DNA from: Planctomycetaceae bacterium
GTDB lineage: Bacteria; Planctomycetota; Planctomycetia; Planctomycetales; Planctomycetaceae
Assembly (NCBI GenBank): GCA_003445035.1
Contig: DLVV01000018.1
Span: forward strand, 13,780 to 21,715
DNA length: 7,936 nucleotides
Direction: 5' to 3'
The notes under the pieces were generated by a model. The model made no database searches and was not told the DNA's origin. It worked only from the letters and a program-made list of their open reading frames with translations. The position numbers were made by a program, and so were the translations under genes. Below are positions 6,946-7,936 of this stretch, piece by piece. Within the stretch, counting starts at the first letter, position 1. Every line of letters starts with the position of its first letter.

Positions 6946-7652
6946 TCGGCCGCCCCCACGTCGACCAGTCGGCCGTCGGCCAATTCGCAACGTCGCGGAA
7001 ATCGCGAGGCCAATTCCTCGCTGTGGGTCACACAGATCAAGATCGCCTGCTGCTCCTCAGAGAGTTCCAGCAACAGCGTCCCCACCGCATCGGCGGTCTT
7101 CTGATCGAGGTTTCCTGTCGGCTCGTCAGCCAGCAACAGCGAGGGGTCGTTGATCAGTGCGCGGCACACAGCAACCCGTTGACGTTCCCCGCCGGAAATC
7201 CGCGCCGGCAAATGCCCACTCCGTTCCGACAGGCCCACGCGGTCGAGAAGACTTCTGGCTCGTTCCTCGCCGGACGCTCCGACTCCTCCGGCCGCAATCA
7301 GCGGAATCATCACATTCTCGAGGACCGTACACTGCGGCAACAGGTGATGGTCCTGGAAAATGAAACCCACCTCGTCAGACCGGAAGTCCGCCAACCCGCT
7401 CTCGTCACGAGTAAACGGATCCATCCCAGCCACCTCGACGGTGCCCGCCGTTGGCTCGTCAAGTGTTCCGACGATGTACAACAACGTGCTTTTTCCGGAC
7501 CCCGAAGGGCCCGTAATCGCCAGTTGGTCACCTCGGTTCATCTCGAGTTCGAGCCCCGAAAGGACCGTCAGCGATGAATCGCCACTCTGAAAGGTCTTCT
7601 CCAACCCGTGAACGGCCAGGTGTGCCCCTTGCTGATGTTCGTCGCCGGTCAC
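6942..7652 (-). CDS. ABC transporter ATP-binding protein, LolD/MacB/YbbA type
   Basis: Cytoplasmic ATPase (236 aa) powering the FtsX permease encoded next. All motifs are present: Walker A GPSGSGKST (48-56), Q-loop in FIFQDHHLLPQ (Gln100), signature ISGGERQRV (152-160), Walker B LLLADEP (172-178, with Glu177 as the catalytic base), D-loop GNLDQKT (180-186) and H-loop His210. The SGGERQRV and ADEPTGNLD strings are typical of the LolD/MacB/FtsE group. The GTG at 7652 is chosen: it lies 4 nt after the thioesterase stop and has GGAG 7 nt upstream. An ATG at 7691 would overlap the thioesterase by 35 nt and add 13 residues with no family resemblance. The stop overlaps the permease start by 4 nt. 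Family and partner are clear. LolD would normally sit with a LolC/E permease, and the permease here looks more YbbP-like, so I give no symbol. Confidence 0.95.
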   Translation of the reverse strand: MTGDEHQQGAHLAVHGLEKTFQSGDSSLTVLSGLELEMNRGDQLAITGPSGSGKSTLLYIVGTLDEPTAGTVEVAGMDPFTRDESGLADFRSDEVGFIFQDHHLLPQCTVLENVMIPLIAAGGVGASGEERARSLLDRVGLSERSGHLPARISGGERQRVAVCRALINDPSLLLADEPTGNLDQKTADAVGTLLLELSEEQQAILICVTHSEELASRFPRRCELADGRLVDVGAAE

Positions 7653-7656
7653 TCTG

Positions 7657-7936
7657 TCACTCCGTATCAACCAGTTCGCCCAGCCGCCCACGCAACGGCT
7701 CGGGAATCTCGATCGCCGTCAGTCCTGCCTCGTGTGCCACCCGGCAGCACACCGTCTTCACTCGTCCGTTGGCAATCAGTTGTTGCCCTCTCCGAAACTC
7801 GTAGCCGAGCGTCAATGACGACCGGCCCATTCGCTCGACAGTGATCTCCACCGCCAACTCGTCTTCGAACACAGCCGGCGCATGAAATTCGCATTGGGCC
7901 TCGCGACGTGGCCATCCAATTGCTACGCCGTCGCCA
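7657..7936 (-). CDS. acyl-CoA thioesterase, 4HBT/YbgC hotdog family, 5' end cut by window
   Basis: Only the C-terminal 92 residues are in the window; the N-terminus lies beyond the right edge. The visible part starts GDGVAIGWPRREAQCEFHAP and continues VFEDELAVEITVERMGRSSL, then TLGYEFRRGQQLIANGRVKT. This matches the central helix end and the antiparallel sheet of hotdog thioesterases of the 4-hydroxybenzoyl-CoA thioesterase/YbgC group, which hydrolyse acyl-CoA thioesters in the cytoplasm. Key marks are the F-D-E turn followed by the v-ERMGRSS strand and the G-x-L-IA-G strand pair. The catalytic Asp region expected near the N-terminus cannot be checked here. The stop is 4 nt before the ABC ATPase start, so the genes are probably co-transcribed. 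The substrate (short- or long-chain acyl, or aromatic) cannot be inferred. Confidence 0.85.
   Translation of the reverse strand, partial: GDGVAIGWPRREAQCEFHAPAVFEDELAVEITVERMGRSSLTLGYEFRRGQQLIANGRVKTVCCRVAHEAGLTAIEIPEPLRGRLGELVDTE
7660..7663 (-). promoter_or_regulatory. ribosome binding site of the ABC ATPase
   Basis: GGAG on the minus strand, 7 nt before the GTG at 7652, embedded in the last thioesterase codon. It favours this GTG over the ATG at 7691 and suggests translation of the ATPase follows termination of the thioesterase. Confidence 0.65.

Overview
All genes in this window lie on the minus strand, so the biological order runs from the right edge to the left. The DNA is GC-rich, start codons include GTG, genes are tightly packed, and the proteins are Gram-negative envelope types (LolD-like ATPase, FtsX-fold permease, lipoprotein solute receptor). 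This suggests a GC-rich diderm bacterium. A planctomycete is my best guess from the general style of the proteins, but that is inference; there is no rRNA or other phylogenetic marker in the window.

Layout. (1) 7936-7657: C-terminal part of a hotdog-fold acyl-CoA thioesterase of the 4HBT/YbgC type, cut by the window edge. (2) 7652-6942: LolD/MacB/YbbA-type ABC ATPase, beginning 4 nt after the thioesterase stop. (3) 6945-3373: a very large (1190 aa) FtsX-type permease with about ten membrane segments, overlapping the ATPase by ATGA. These three look like one transcription unit and would form an inner-membrane ABC machine of the mechanotransmission/lipid-handling class. (4) A 140-nt gap with a small hairpin. 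(5) 3232-2639: a small five-segment membrane protein resembling a single EamA/DMT domain. (6) A 155-nt leader with an 11-bp direct repeat and a hairpin next to a good ribosome binding site. (7) 2483-1380: TAXI-family TRAP solute-binding lipoprotein. (8) 1383-1: fused TRAP permease (DctQ-like plus DctM-like), overlapping the receptor gene by GTGA and cut by the left edge.

Functionally there are two modules. The right half is a thioesterase plus a two-component ABC system reminiscent of the E. coli tesA/ybbA/ybbP neighbourhood. The left half is a complete TAXI-type TRAP importer: the receptor captures an organic acid-like ligand outside the inner membrane and the fused permease imports it using an ion gradient. 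The DMT-like gene sits between them and may belong with the TRAP genes.

I found no RNA genes, CRISPR arrays, insertion sequences or integration sites. I see no strong evidence for a wholly new system. The most interesting points are the repeated extracytoplasmic module inside the giant permease, its coupling to a thioesterase gene, and the small DMT-like gene next to the TRAP pair.
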